Assembly: GCA_002483105.1 (NCBI GenBank)
Contig: DLHG01000015.1
Location: 442,197-506,196, forward strand
Direction: 5' to 3'
From: Bacteroidetes bacterium UBA7674
GTDB taxonomy: Bacteria > Bacteroidota > Bacteroidia > Chitinophagales > Chitinophagaceae
Length of the DNA stretch: 64,000 bases
The position numbers were made by a program, and so were the translations under genes. The notes under the pieces were generated by a model that was not told the origin of the DNA, searched no databases, and saw only the letters and a program-made list of their open reading frames with translations. Positions 35,083 through 43,309 of this stretch are shown here, one piece after another (within the stretch, counting starts at the first letter, position 1; each line of letters begins with the position of its first letter).

Positions 35083-36359
35083 TGAGCCACAACGAATCCA
35101 TAGAGAAATTAGTCAGTCATCTTTTCAGGCAGGAAGCCGGAAAGATGACTGCTATTCTTATCCGCCTCTTCGGGTTCAGCATGATATCATTGGCAGAAGA
35201 TATAGTGCAGGATACATTCTTAAGTGCATACACCAGCTGGCCATATGGCGATATCCCGGATAAGCCGGAAGCGTGGCTGATGCAGGTAGCAAAGAACAAG
35301 GCTATCAACGCCCTGAAACGGGAAGCCAGGAACATCAGCCTGCCGAACTCCGCATTCGTATCCGATAAAGAAAATTCGCTGACACAATATATAGAGCAGG
35401 CATTCACAGAAAAGGACACGCTCGACGCACAACTAAAGCTCCTCTTTCTCTGTTGTCATCCTCAACTAAACGACAAGCAACAGATCGCACTTACACTCCA
35501 GGTGCTCAGTGGTTTCAGCCTGCAGGAAATAGCATCTGCCCTGCTCATGGAAAAAGAAGCAATAAAGAAAATGCTCTTTCGTGCCAAACAGGAAATAAAA
35601 GATAAAGGCCTTTCTGCTTACAGTGGCTACACGCTCCTTTCTATGCAAAGACAGGAAATGGTTCGCCATGTGTTATACCTGATGTTCAATGAAGGCTACA
35701 AAACAACAGAAAGCAAAGAACTCATTAACATAGACCTGTGCTTTGAAGCGATAAGGCTGGGCAAAATTGTACTGGCTTCAGGCAATGATGCAACAGCGGG
35801 TGAAACACAGGCTATGCTTTCATTGATGTTCTTCAACGTTGCCCGCTTTAGTACCCGCACAAATAATGAAGGTGGTATCATATCCCTTGAGAAGCAAGAC
35901 AGGAGCCTTTGGGACAATGCCCTCATTAATGAAGGCTACTACTACCTCAATGCATCGAGGAATAGTACCACACTCACCAGGTATCATCTAGAAGCAGGCA
36001 TCGCGGCGCTACACTGTTCAGCAGAGAGCTTTGAACAAACCAACTGGCAACAGGTATTGTTCTACTACGATCAGCTGATAAAAATAGACAGCTCACCCAT
36101 AATTACCCTCAATAGGGCTGTAGCAGTGTACCATGTTCACGGCGTTTCACCCGCGATGAAGGAGTTGGAGCGAATAAAAAATACCAGATTGGGTAACTAC
36201 TACTTGTTCCATGCTACCAAAGCAGCTTTTCTTGTAAAAGCAGGACAACACAAAAAGGCAATCCAATATTACCGGCAAGCTATTAACTTAGCCAACTCAA
36301 CACTGGACAAACAATTCCTTTATCATAAAATTGAAGAATGCCGATCAATGGCAAACTAA
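35082..36359 (+). CDS. ECF42-type RNA polymerase sigma factor with TPR-like C-terminal extension
   Basis: The frame is open from 35013, but the ATG at 35082 overlaps the YCII stop and begins the sigma-2 region, giving 425 residues. Sigma-2 (residues about 10-80, AEDIVQDTFLSAYTSWPY) and sigma-4 (about 120-180, LQVLSGFSLQEIASALLM) are clear. The long C-terminal extension (about 190-420) has the family blocks EGYYYLNASRN, LNRAVAVYHV and a TPR-like end (AGQHKKAIQYYRQAI). No anti-sigma gene is adjacent, as is usual for this class, which is thought to be controlled by its own extension. Confidence 0.88.
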   Translation: MSHNESIEKLVSHLFRQEAGKMTAILIRLFGFSMISLAEDIVQDTFLSAYTSWPYGDIPDKPEAWLMQVAKNKAINALKREARNISLPNSAFVSDKENSLTQYIEQAFTEKDTLDAQLKLLFLCCHPQLNDKQQIALTLQVLSGFSLQEIASALLMEKEAIKKMLFRAKQEIKDKGLSAYSGYTLLSMQRQEMVRHVLYLMFNEGYKTTESKELINIDLCFEAIRLGKIVLASGNDATAGETQAMLSLMFFNVARFSTRTNNEGGIISLEKQDRSLWDNALINEGYYYLNASRNSTTLTRYHLEAGIAALHCSAESFEQTNWQQVLFYYDQLIKIDSSPIITLNRAVAVYHVHGVSPAMKELERIKNTRLGNYYLFHATKAAFLVKAGQHKKAIQYYRQAINLANSTLDKQFLYHKIEECRSMAN

Positions 36360-36368
36360 AAAACGCTT

Positions 36369-37034
36369 ATGGCACATTTTGATAAAAACTTCACCAACTT
36401 CTTTAAGCAGCTTTCGGCTAATAACACTACTGCATGGTTCAATGAGAACCGCAAGACTTATGAGACCTCTGTAAAAGAACCCTTCAAGGCTTTCGTCGGG
36501 GAAATGATAGAAAGGATACAGAAGTTCCAACCTGAGATAACCATCGCCCCTTCAGATGCAATATCACGTATCAACAAAGACATCCGTTTCTCTAAGGACA
36601 AGACACCTTACAATACACATGTTTCTGCTAACATATCTTCGCAGGGAAAGAAATCCAAAGAAGAACCGGGCTTTTTCTTCCAGCTCTCCCACGACAAGAT
36701 ATCTATCTATGGTGGTGCATACATGGTAGAGCCTGCTTCCCTGCAAAAAATACGTGCCGCTATCGCTAAAGACCCTAAGGGCTTTGCAGCGGTGTATAAT
36801 GACAAGGTATTTAAAACCAAATTCGGCAGCCTGCACGGTGAAAAGAACAAGAAGATACCGGATGAATTTAAAGCCGCAGTAGAAAAAGAACCATTGATAG
36901 CCAACAAGCAATTCTTCTATACCGCCGACATAAAAGGTGCAGCTATATTGAAAGATGATTTGGCAGATGTACTAATGGAGTATTACAAAGCAGGCAAGAA
37001 AATGAATGAGTTCCTGAAAAAAGCAATGAAGTAA
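36369..37034 (+). CDS. DUF2461 (TIGR02453-like) protein
   Basis: 221 residues, cytoplasmic. The N-terminus (FDKNFTNFFKQLSANNTTAWF, then NENRKTYE) and the middle block SRINKDIRFSKDKTPYNTH with GGAYMVEPASLQKIR match DUF2461, a widespread uncharacterised family. It starts 9 bp after the sigma factor, so it is in the same operon and may be part of its output or an unrelated passenger. A terminator follows directly after the stop. Confidence 0.85.
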   Translation: MAHFDKNFTNFFKQLSANNTTAWFNENRKTYETSVKEPFKAFVGEMIERIQKFQPEITIAPSDAISRINKDIRFSKDKTPYNTHVSANISSQGKKSKEEPGFFFQLSHDKISIYGGAYMVEPASLQKIRAAIAKDPKGFAAVYNDKVFKTKFGSLHGEKNKKIPDEFKAAVEKEPLIANKQFFYTADIKGAAILKDDLADVLMEYYKAGKKMNEFLKKAMK

Positions 37035-37063
37035 ATAAAGGCTGTCCCCCAGACAGCCTTTAT
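37035..37063. terminator. Bidirectional terminator
   Basis: 12-bp stem ATAAAGGCTGTC/GACAGCCTTTAT, loop CCCCA. It begins immediately after the DUF2461 stop and overlaps the last codon of the convergent T9SS gene. Confidence 0.85.
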
Positions 37064-39315
37064 CTTATTAAGGTAACATCTCCCTTACGGAAGAACTTTT
37101 TACCTTTTGCCCCTGTGAATTGTAGCATATACATATAAGTACCTACATCGGCCAATTGGCCTTTATACCTCCCATCCCACTTCTCCGTTTGCGACGTTGC
37201 AGAGAATACACACTCACCAAACCGATTGTAGATATGGAAGGTAAAATCAGATACCGGGCAGCTTGATTCAATGACAGGGTTAAACCTGTCATTCTTCCCG
37301 TCTGCATTCGGGGTAAACACAGTGGGCACACCGAAAAAGCAATCACACTTCTCATAGTCTACTCTTATACTATCAGTAGCGGCACAAATTGCGTTATCAG
37401 CAGTTACACTATATGTCCCTTCAGTGGTCACTGTAAACTTATTATCTGCACTCCCATCCTGCCATAGATAGGTGGCACCTGTATTACTTACATTCAGTGT
37501 GAACGGTACATTATCGCAAAGCAGGGTGTCATTACCCAGGTTTACGATCATCCCTCTGTTGTCCACGATCATCGTGTCTGCTTTCTTACAACCATCTTTA
37601 CTCACCTCCACCCAATAAGCACCGGAGGTATTTGCCGTATAGGAAGCGTTATTACTTCCGTCCTGCCAGGTGTAAGTAGCGCCCTCTACATCTACTGAAG
37701 GAGTTATTGTTATAGGATCACAAACTACTGTGTCCGCAGGCAGGCTCAGATTAAAGTCAATGAACGATACATGAAAGGTATCCACTGTTTCTATGCAGAA
37801 GTCGGTTGCGAATACCCAGTAAGTACCGGGCTGTGTAATAGTTATTTCGCTACCCGTACTGCCATCCGACCATAGATAGCTGGGCAATGTAACAGGAGCT
37901 TTCAATATAGCTGTTGAAGCAAAGCAGATAGTAGTATCATGCACCTGCGGCACAAACGCGAAATCAGCCACATTGAATGTATCTACTCTTTTCTTACACT
38001 CGGTGACAGACGTCACCCAATACACCCCTGCTTGTGTTATAGAAACACTACTCCCGGTGTCCCCGGTAGACCATACATACTCATAGTATGTAGTATCAGG
38101 GGAGGTAAGGGTAATTGAGGTACCGCAAAAAACAGCATCATGAGTGTAGGTCTCATCTGGTATGTCTGGTGGAGTAAACCTTGTGATACTGGGAGAGGGT
38201 AACCCGGTCATATTATTACTACCCGCCAGAAGCGCAATCGCATTAAGATCAAAATTGCAGGCCATTCCCTGCATATTGGGTGATGCGATCCTAAAAATAG
38301 AATCGGATGTTATCATCGGCACACCATATATCATGCTATCCGGTCCTATCTCTATATCTGCGAGGTAATTACTTTGCCCCGAGTATATAATGACCCCCGA
38401 ATTGAAAATATCCTGCGCGGTAGGTAGTGTCGAGTCAAATTGTTTCAGCACACTGGAACCGGGCGCAAGATTACCGGTACTATATAGTTTTGAAGCGTCA
38501 GGCGAAACACAGAGACGAAAGTAAATATGATCGTTGTTCAACAATCTCGGATTAGAAACTACTCCGGTAGCGGGGTCAAAGTCATGCATTTCCAGTACAC
38601 CGTGTAAAAATGTGGCGTCCATTGAAGACAGGAAAAGATGCCTCCGCACTTTATCATAAGCCATCTCGCCCCTTACATAATCAAAATTACTTGCGACAGT
38701 CTGAGAATAAGATACAACGGGCGTTGTGCTCAGGCCTGTACTTGTTACTTCATAGCACTTAAATACGGGTTCAAATTTCATATGAACTATCACCCACATT
38801 TTACAATCCTGCTTTATCACTATCATCTGTTCGCTGAACATTGAATCTACCAGGATATTTTTCTTCCCGGGCACTATATCACCTAGCCCATTATCTAAAG
38901 TCATATCAATAACAGAATAGTACAAGCTGCCACGTAACGCGGGAGTCCAGAAATAAGATTCAGCGCTTGCTAAGGAGAGCAGTATATATTGGTTCTTGTT
39001 GCCCGGCATTGGAACGACCTGTACTCCCTGCATGGTAGATTGTTCATTACCCAGTAAGGTATCTCCGTGTGGCATTAATGCATGCTGGCGATTATACAGT
39101 TTTTGCCCGTTTGAGTAAAATAGAAGATTCCCCTGGCCATCGCACTCACTGGCAAAAGATTCTATGCCTGACATCACAGTCAATATAGGCGTTGGTGGCT
39201 GGGTATGAAAATCCAATCCCGCGAAATCTCCAAATGTCCATATTTTATGGTTGGGATTCTGAGCGAAAGAAAAAGATGCGGTGACAGCGATCAGTAATGT
39301 AAAAACATACTTCAT
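37060..39315 (-). CDS. T9SS-exported surface protein with type B (CHU_C) sorting domain
   Basis: 751 residues. Signal peptide MKYVFTLLIAVTASFSFAQ. Residues about 25-370 look like a beta-propeller-type domain. Then three to four Ig-like repeats of roughly 80-90 residues follow, each with a W-STGDTG/W-DGS core and an end like TYWVFATDF. The last 90 residues are the gliding-motility-associated type B sorting domain (PTVFTPNADGKNDRF, then YNRFGECVF, KWDGRYKGQ, DVGTYMYML). It is exported across the outer membrane by the type IX system and displayed or secreted. Ligand unknown. Confidence 0.88.
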   Translation of the reverse strand: MKYVFTLLIAVTASFSFAQNPNHKIWTFGDFAGLDFHTQPPTPILTVMSGIESFASECDGQGNLLFYSNGQKLYNRQHALMPHGDTLLGNEQSTMQGVQVVPMPGNKNQYILLSLASAESYFWTPALRGSLYYSVIDMTLDNGLGDIVPGKKNILVDSMFSEQMIVIKQDCKMWVIVHMKFEPVFKCYEVTSTGLSTTPVVSYSQTVASNFDYVRGEMAYDKVRRHLFLSSMDATFLHGVLEMHDFDPATGVVSNPRLLNNDHIYFRLCVSPDASKLYSTGNLAPGSSVLKQFDSTLPTAQDIFNSGVIIYSGQSNYLADIEIGPDSMIYGVPMITSDSIFRIASPNMQGMACNFDLNAIALLAGSNNMTGLPSPSITRFTPPDIPDETYTHDAVFCGTSITLTSPDTTYYEYVWSTGDTGSSVSITQAGVYWVTSVTECKKRVDTFNVADFAFVPQVHDTTICFASTAILKAPVTLPSYLWSDGSTGSEITITQPGTYWVFATDFCIETVDTFHVSFIDFNLSLPADTVVCDPITITPSVDVEGATYTWQDGSNNASYTANTSGAYWVEVSKDGCKKADTMIVDNRGMIVNLGNDTLLCDNVPFTLNVSNTGATYLWQDGSADNKFTVTTEGTYSVTADNAICAATDSIRVDYEKCDCFFGVPTVFTPNADGKNDRFNPVIESSCPVSDFTFHIYNRFGECVFSATSQTEKWDGRYKGQLADVGTYMYMLQFTGAKGKKFFRKGDVTLIR

Positions 39316-39378
39316 AGGCCTATCTACAAGACGTAAAAAAGGCTTGGCACGTTTGCACCAAAAAGGGGGATTTTTGCG

Positions 39379-40116
39379 CTATTTCACGCTGCTCAACCGT
39401 AGGCGCATCAACAGCGGCGCCAATATCATCCCTAAGAAACCACCCGACAATGTTGTAATCAACAGCAGGCTTACATCATGTATGTCCAGGTCCAGCAGGA
39501 AACGGAAGGAAACAAAAGCCGCAGCTATACAAAACACGAGCAACCAATAATAGGACTTTTTCCTTCCGGGTATCGCTCTTTGTTGCGGCATAGTGCCCAC
39601 ACCTATCAGCACCGCAATTACACCCAATACTGAAGTACCCAACTGTAGCATCTTATATACAGGATACAGCTTACCATTGATATAATACGATTCTTGCAGG
39701 AATGGTATGTGCCGCACAAAGAATCCGTTAAGATGAGTGAAGTCATCCCACACCAGGTGAGAAAAGATACCGATGAACATCGCTATCAGTACGTTAAAAA
39801 AGTGCTCTTTACAAAAACGTGGCCAGTCCAGCCTTTTATAACCTATCAGTCTTCTCCTGAAAAAAACAGGCAGGTTGTCAATCAGCGGATCACGAACAAC
39901 GCTATGAAAAAGGAAGGCGATAATAAAACCCAAAGGAAGATCGAGCCAGAACATACCATGCCAGGTATGGCTATACGTCTTGATATCTGTAACAAGTATA
40001 AACCCTTCAAAATCGGGCACCATACTACCTATCACCAATCCCGACAGGGAGAGGCGCGTGCGAAACACACGGTTTATAGGCATTACAATAGCAGGATGCG
40101 CAAAGGTGAACGGCAT
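39379..40116 (-). CDS. DUF4184-family membrane protein
   Basis: 245 residues. The N-terminus (MPFTFAHPAIVMPI) and GSMVPDFEGF match DUF4184. Five or six membrane segments lie at about 70-90, 105-130, 155-180, 190-210 and 215-235. His and Asp residues on the exposed side (FAHP, HTWHG, HLVWDDFTH) suggest a metal-dependent membrane hydrolase-like fold, but the activity is unknown. A -7 box lies only 4 nt before the ATG. Confidence 0.82.
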   Translation of the reverse strand: MPFTFAHPAIVMPINRVFRTRLSLSGLVIGSMVPDFEGFILVTDIKTYSHTWHGMFWLDLPLGFIIAFLFHSVVRDPLIDNLPVFFRRRLIGYKRLDWPRFCKEHFFNVLIAMFIGIFSHLVWDDFTHLNGFFVRHIPFLQESYYINGKLYPVYKMLQLGTSVLGVIAVLIGVGTMPQQRAIPGRKKSYYWLLVFCIAAAFVSFRFLLDLDIHDVSLLLITTLSGGFLGMILAPLLMRLRLSSVK

Positions 40117-40120
40117 ACAA

Positions 40121-40128
40121 CAAAGATA
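40121..40128 (-). promoter_or_regulatory. -7 box TATCTTTG for the DUF4184 gene
   Basis: TATCTTTG on the minus strand ends 4 nt before the ATG at 40116, implying a leaderless transcript. Confidence 0.5.
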
Positions 40129-40140
40129 GTGCTGGATACC

Positions 40141-40231
40141 GGATAACCGATACTCGATACTGGTAGCTGGATACTTTAAAATGTAAACTGCCCACTGCCA
40201 ATTGCCAACTATAAACTGCTAACTGCTAGTT
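40141..40231. repeat. Word-repeat element E
   Basis: CGATACTCGATACTGG and GCTGGATACT, then AACTGCCCACTGCCAATTG, CCAACTATAAACTGC and TAACTGCTAG. It combines the word of element C with the complement of the word of element A. Confidence 0.6.
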
Positions 40232-40316
40232 AAGTGATAGTAAAGCTGCCGTTAACAGGGCCCGCTTTTTTCATCTCTCCGCAAATGATACGGACTTTTG
40301 GTGCAGAACAAGTTTT

Positions 40317-40469
40317 ATGAAAAGCCTTTTATCATTACTTACAGTTATCCTGTTCATGGCAGGCACCCTGGTGCTCGGGCCGGTATACCTGCTTTTATAC
40401 TTCAGCCAGCAATTCTTCTATTTCATAGAGTCCTTAAAAAGGAAAAATTATAAACAAATAGCGCACTAA
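40317..40469 (+). CDS. 50-residue single-pass membrane protein
   Basis: ATG at 40317 to TAA at 40469. The peptide begins MKSLLSLLTVILFMAG, continues as one long hydrophobic segment and ends in a basic tail KRKNYKQIAH, as expected for a small inner-membrane protein with the tail in the cytoplasm. It is followed at 2 nt by a strong terminator, which supports transcription from this strand. No family recognised. Its coding status is moderately supported by composition only. Confidence 0.5.
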   Translation: MKSLLSLLTVILFMAGTLVLGPVYLLLYFSQQFFYFIESLKRKNYKQIAH

Positions 40470-40470
40470 A

Positions 40471-40498
40471 AAAAGGGTTCAGCAAGCTGAACCCTTTT
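40471..40498. terminator. Bidirectional terminator between the small ORF and dnaJ
   Basis: 13-bp arms AAAAGGGTTCAGC/GCTGAACCCTTTT around two nt. Confidence 0.88.
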
Positions 40499-40518
40499 CA
40501 TTTATCGTATTAGCTATA

Positions 40519-41685
40519 CTAGCTAAAGGCATCTTTTATCTTATCAAAAAAACCACGTTCTTCTTTCATCGACTTTGCTTCAGCAGTAGGATTGAAATTT
40601 GGTGAGTTTTTTAATTTCTCCAGCATATCCTTTTCATCATTGGTCAGATTCTGTGGAGACCATACATTTACTTCCACCAGCTCATCACCTTTTTCATAAC
40701 TCTGGAATGCAGGAAAACCCTTCCCCTTCAGTCTGAATATTTTTCCGCTCTGCGTACCTGCCGGTATTTTTATTTTGGCTTTACCATCTATCGTTGGCAC
40801 TTCCACTTGTGTACCGAGTACTGCTTCAGGGAATGAGACGTGCAGGTAATAAACTACATCCAGGTCATTCCTCTTCAGGTGTTCGTGCTTTTCTTCTTCT
40901 ACCAGTATCAGCAGGTCACCCGGTGCTCCACCGCGTTCTCCGGCATTGCCTCGTCCGCTCATGCTTAGCTGCATACCATCTACCACACCCGCAGGTATAT
41001 CCAGGCTCAATGTCTCTTCACCATATACGCGGCCTTCACCTTTACACGGAGTACACTTAGCAGTGATCTGCGTGCCTTCACCATTACACGTAGGGCAGGT
41101 AGTTACTGTTTGCATCTGTCCCAGGAAGGTCTGGCTCACACGGCGCACTTGCCCGCTACCACCACAGCCGCCACAGGTCTGTATCGAACTTTTATCTTTT
41201 GCTCCGCTACCACCACAGGTATCGCAGGGAACGTATTTCTTTACTTTAATTTTTTTATTGGCACCGTGGGCGATCTCGCCGAAGTTCATCTTCAGCTTCA
41301 CACGCAGATTAGCACCACGCGTACCTTGCCTGCGGCCACCACCCTGGCGGCCACCGCCACCAAAGAAACTACCGAAAATATCATCTCCGAATACGTCTCC
41401 GAAGTTCGAGAAGATATCTTCCATGTTCATTCCACCGGGGCCGCCACCTTGACGGCCACCACCCACACCCGCATGTCCAAAGCGGTCATACTGGGCACGT
41501 TTGTCGGTATTGCTCAGCACATCATATGCCTCAGCAGCTTCTTTAAAATTCTCTTCCGCTTGCTTATCGCCCGGGTTACGGTCAGGGTGAAATTGCAGCG
41601 CTATCTTACGATATGCCTTCTTAATTTCATCAGCACTTGCACTCTTGCCAACACCCAATACCTCGTAGTAATCTCTTTTTGCCAT
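40519..41685 (-). CDS. dnaJ: Chaperone protein DnaJ
   Basis: 388 residues. J domain with HPD at residues 33-35, a Gly/Phe-rich linker (about 70-120), four zinc-finger motifs of the form C-x2-C-x-G-x-G (CDTCGGSG, CGGCGGSG, CPTCNGEG, CTPCKGEG), and the C-terminal substrate-binding domain. It stimulates DnaK and delivers unfolded proteins. grpE lies upstream on the same strand, so the two are probably one heat-shock unit; dnaK is not in the window. Confidence 0.96.
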   Translation of the reverse strand: MAKRDYYEVLGVGKSASADEIKKAYRKIALQFHPDRNPGDKQAEENFKEAAEAYDVLSNTDKRAQYDRFGHAGVGGGRQGGGPGGMNMEDIFSNFGDVFGDDIFGSFFGGGGRQGGGRRQGTRGANLRVKLKMNFGEIAHGANKKIKVKKYVPCDTCGGSGAKDKSSIQTCGGCGGSGQVRRVSQTFLGQMQTVTTCPTCNGEGTQITAKCTPCKGEGRVYGEETLSLDIPAGVVDGMQLSMSGRGNAGERGGAPGDLLILVEEEKHEHLKRNDLDVVYYLHVSFPEAVLGTQVEVPTIDGKAKIKIPAGTQSGKIFRLKGKGFPAFQSYEKGDELVEVNVWSPQNLTNDEKDMLEKLKNSPNFNPTAEAKSMKEERGFFDKIKDAFS

Positions 41686-41710
41686 AAATCAACTCCCGAT
41701 GGAGCCTTTA

Positions 41711-41792
41711 CCCCAAACCCCTAAAGGGGCTTGAATATTGTTATTAAAGTTTAGCAGCTCATTTGAATTCCCCCTTCAGGGGGCCGGGGGGG
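41711..41792. repeat. GC-rich inverted elements between grpE and dnaJ
   Basis: CCCCTAAAGGGG at 41718-41729, and CCCCCTTCAGGGGGCCGGGG from about 41769. They form small hairpins in the intercistronic mRNA. The 10-mer CCTAAAGGGG also occurs after pfkA (8923). Confidence 0.5.
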
Positions 41793-42398
41793 TTACTTCC
41801 CTACCACTACTTTCGCATACCTGATGAGCTTATCATTCAGGTAATAGCCCGGTTGCACCACGTCTATTATCTTGCCTACCATATCTTCACTCGGAGCAGG
41901 TATCTCGGTAATAGCCTCGTGTATATCAGGGTTGAACTCCTCCCCTATACTATCCATCGCTCTCAGCCCTTTTTGCTGAAGGGTATGGTGCAATTTATTG
42001 AAAACCAACGATATCCCTTCTTTAATAACGGCTATGTCGTCCGATGTCTCCAGTTGCTTCGCAGCACGGTTGCTGTCGTCTATCACATCCAGCAACGATT
42101 GTACTATGTCCTTTCCTGCTGTCTGCACAAGTTCGATACGCTCTTTGGCATTGCGCCTCTTAAAGTTCTCAAACTCAGCCATTAAGCGGAGGTATTTATC
42201 CTTCGCTTCGCCCAGTTCTTCCCTTAGCTTCTCCGTTTCATCGTCTTCTGCAAGGCCTTCTTCCAGGTTTTCTATCCCGGGAACGTTATCATCCGTATTC
42301 AGTTCTCTTGCCAGGGCTTCTTCCATTGCACTCTCCTCTGACAGGTTGTCGTTAATGTCATTGACCATATTATCCTTATCCGTTGAATTATCGTTCAT
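41793..42398 (-). CDS. grpE: GrpE nucleotide exchange factor
   Basis: 201 residues if started at the ATG at 42398, which is preceded by the ribosome-binding sequence AAGAAGGAT. An ATG at 42422 (MFFKKKKD extension) is possible but lies almost on the -7 box at 42427-42434. After an acidic N-terminus, the long coiled coil (about 60-120, EKLREELGEAKDKYLRLMAE) is followed by the C-terminal beta domain (FNPDIHEAI, then VVQPGYYLNDKLIRYAKVVV). It releases ADP from DnaK. dnaJ follows after 107 bp. Confidence 0.92.
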   Translation of the reverse strand: MNDNSTDKDNMVNDINDNLSEESAMEEALARELNTDDNVPGIENLEEGLAEDDETEKLREELGEAKDKYLRLMAEFENFKRRNAKERIELVQTAGKDIVQSLLDVIDDSNRAAKQLETSDDIAVIKEGISLVFNKLHHTLQQKGLRAMDSIGEEFNPDIHEAITEIPAPSEDMVGKIIDVVQPGYYLNDKLIRYAKVVVGK

Positions 42399-42426
42399 AT
42401 CCTTCTTTTTTTTAAAAAACATGCTG

Positions 42427-42434
42427 CAAAGGTA
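42427..42434 (-). promoter_or_regulatory. -7 box TACCTTTG for grpE-dnaJ
   Basis: TACCTTTG on the minus strand, 28 nt upstream of the preferred grpE start. No CIRCE-type inverted repeat is seen. Confidence 0.55.
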
Positions 42435-42575
42435 AGGTTCAATTACTTTGCCAGTCCTGCATTTTGGGACAAAATGTCGGTATTTAGGCAATAATATATG
42501 TCAATAAAATAAAAAATATGACTCATGCGTTGATTATTGCATACCGTATTGGTAATTTCATATAAAATCAGGGAT

Positions 42576-43307
42576 ATGAAAAGCTACATTACCGCCATTA
42601 TTATCGCCGTTGCCATCATTATTGCAGGCTTCGGCATAGGCAGGGCTTACAATTATAAGTTCAAGACCCGTAACACGGTAAGTGTGGTAGGTAGTGCCGA
42701 GCATAATTTTTCTGCGGATCTCATCGTATGGTCAGGAGCCTTTACCCGCACTTCTATGGATATGAAGGAAGCCTATGCCTCCCTGAAAAATGATGAGCAG
42801 CAGGTACGCTCTTATCTTACCACAAGGGGTATAGAAGATAAGGAAGTCATTTTCTCATCCATCGCCATCGACAAACTCTTTAATTCAACCTTCGACGAAA
42901 ATGGCAGACAGACCGGCAATGTTTTCACCGGCTATCAACTTCGCCAGACTGTAAAAATAGAATCTAAAAGTATGGAAAAGGTGGAAAAGATATCAAGGGA
43001 AATAACTGAGTTATTACAATCCGGCATCGAACTCAGTTCACAGCCACCGCTCTACTATTACACCAAATTATCCGATCTGAAAATAGACTTACTAGCTAAA
43101 GCTTCCGCCGATGCACACAACCGCGCAGAAACGACGGCAAAGAATGCCAAAAGTTCATTGGGCAAGTTGCGCAGGGCATCTATGGGCGTCTTCCAGATAA
43201 CAGGGCAATACAGCAATGAAGATTATTCTTACGGAGGCTCTTTCAACACCAGCAGCAAAAACAAGACTGCAAGTATCACTGTAAGATTAGAATATGAATT
43301 GGAGTAG
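42576..43307 (+). CDS. SIMPL (DUF541) domain protein with N-terminal membrane anchor
   Basis: The ATG at 42576 is preferred over 42537 because it starts directly at the signal anchor (MKSYITAIIIAVAIIIAGFG); 243 residues. The SIMPL core (about 35-240) begins NTVSVVGSAEHNFSADLIVW and contains LSSQPPLYYYTKLSDLKIDLL and ASADAHNRAETTAKNAKSSLG, typical of the family. Function of SIMPL proteins is poorly known; they are periplasmic and often stress-linked. Its stop lies 2 bp from the stop of the convergent FtsX gene. Confidence 0.85.
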   Translation: MKSYITAIIIAVAIIIAGFGIGRAYNYKFKTRNTVSVVGSAEHNFSADLIVWSGAFTRTSMDMKEAYASLKNDEQQVRSYLTTRGIEDKEVIFSSIAIDKLFNSTFDENGRQTGNVFTGYQLRQTVKIESKSMEKVEKISREITELLQSGIELSSQPPLYYYTKLSDLKIDLLAKASADAHNRAETTAKNAKSSLGKLRRASMGVFQITGQYSNEDYSYGGSFNTSSKNKTASITVRLEYELE

Positions 43308-43309
43308 TT

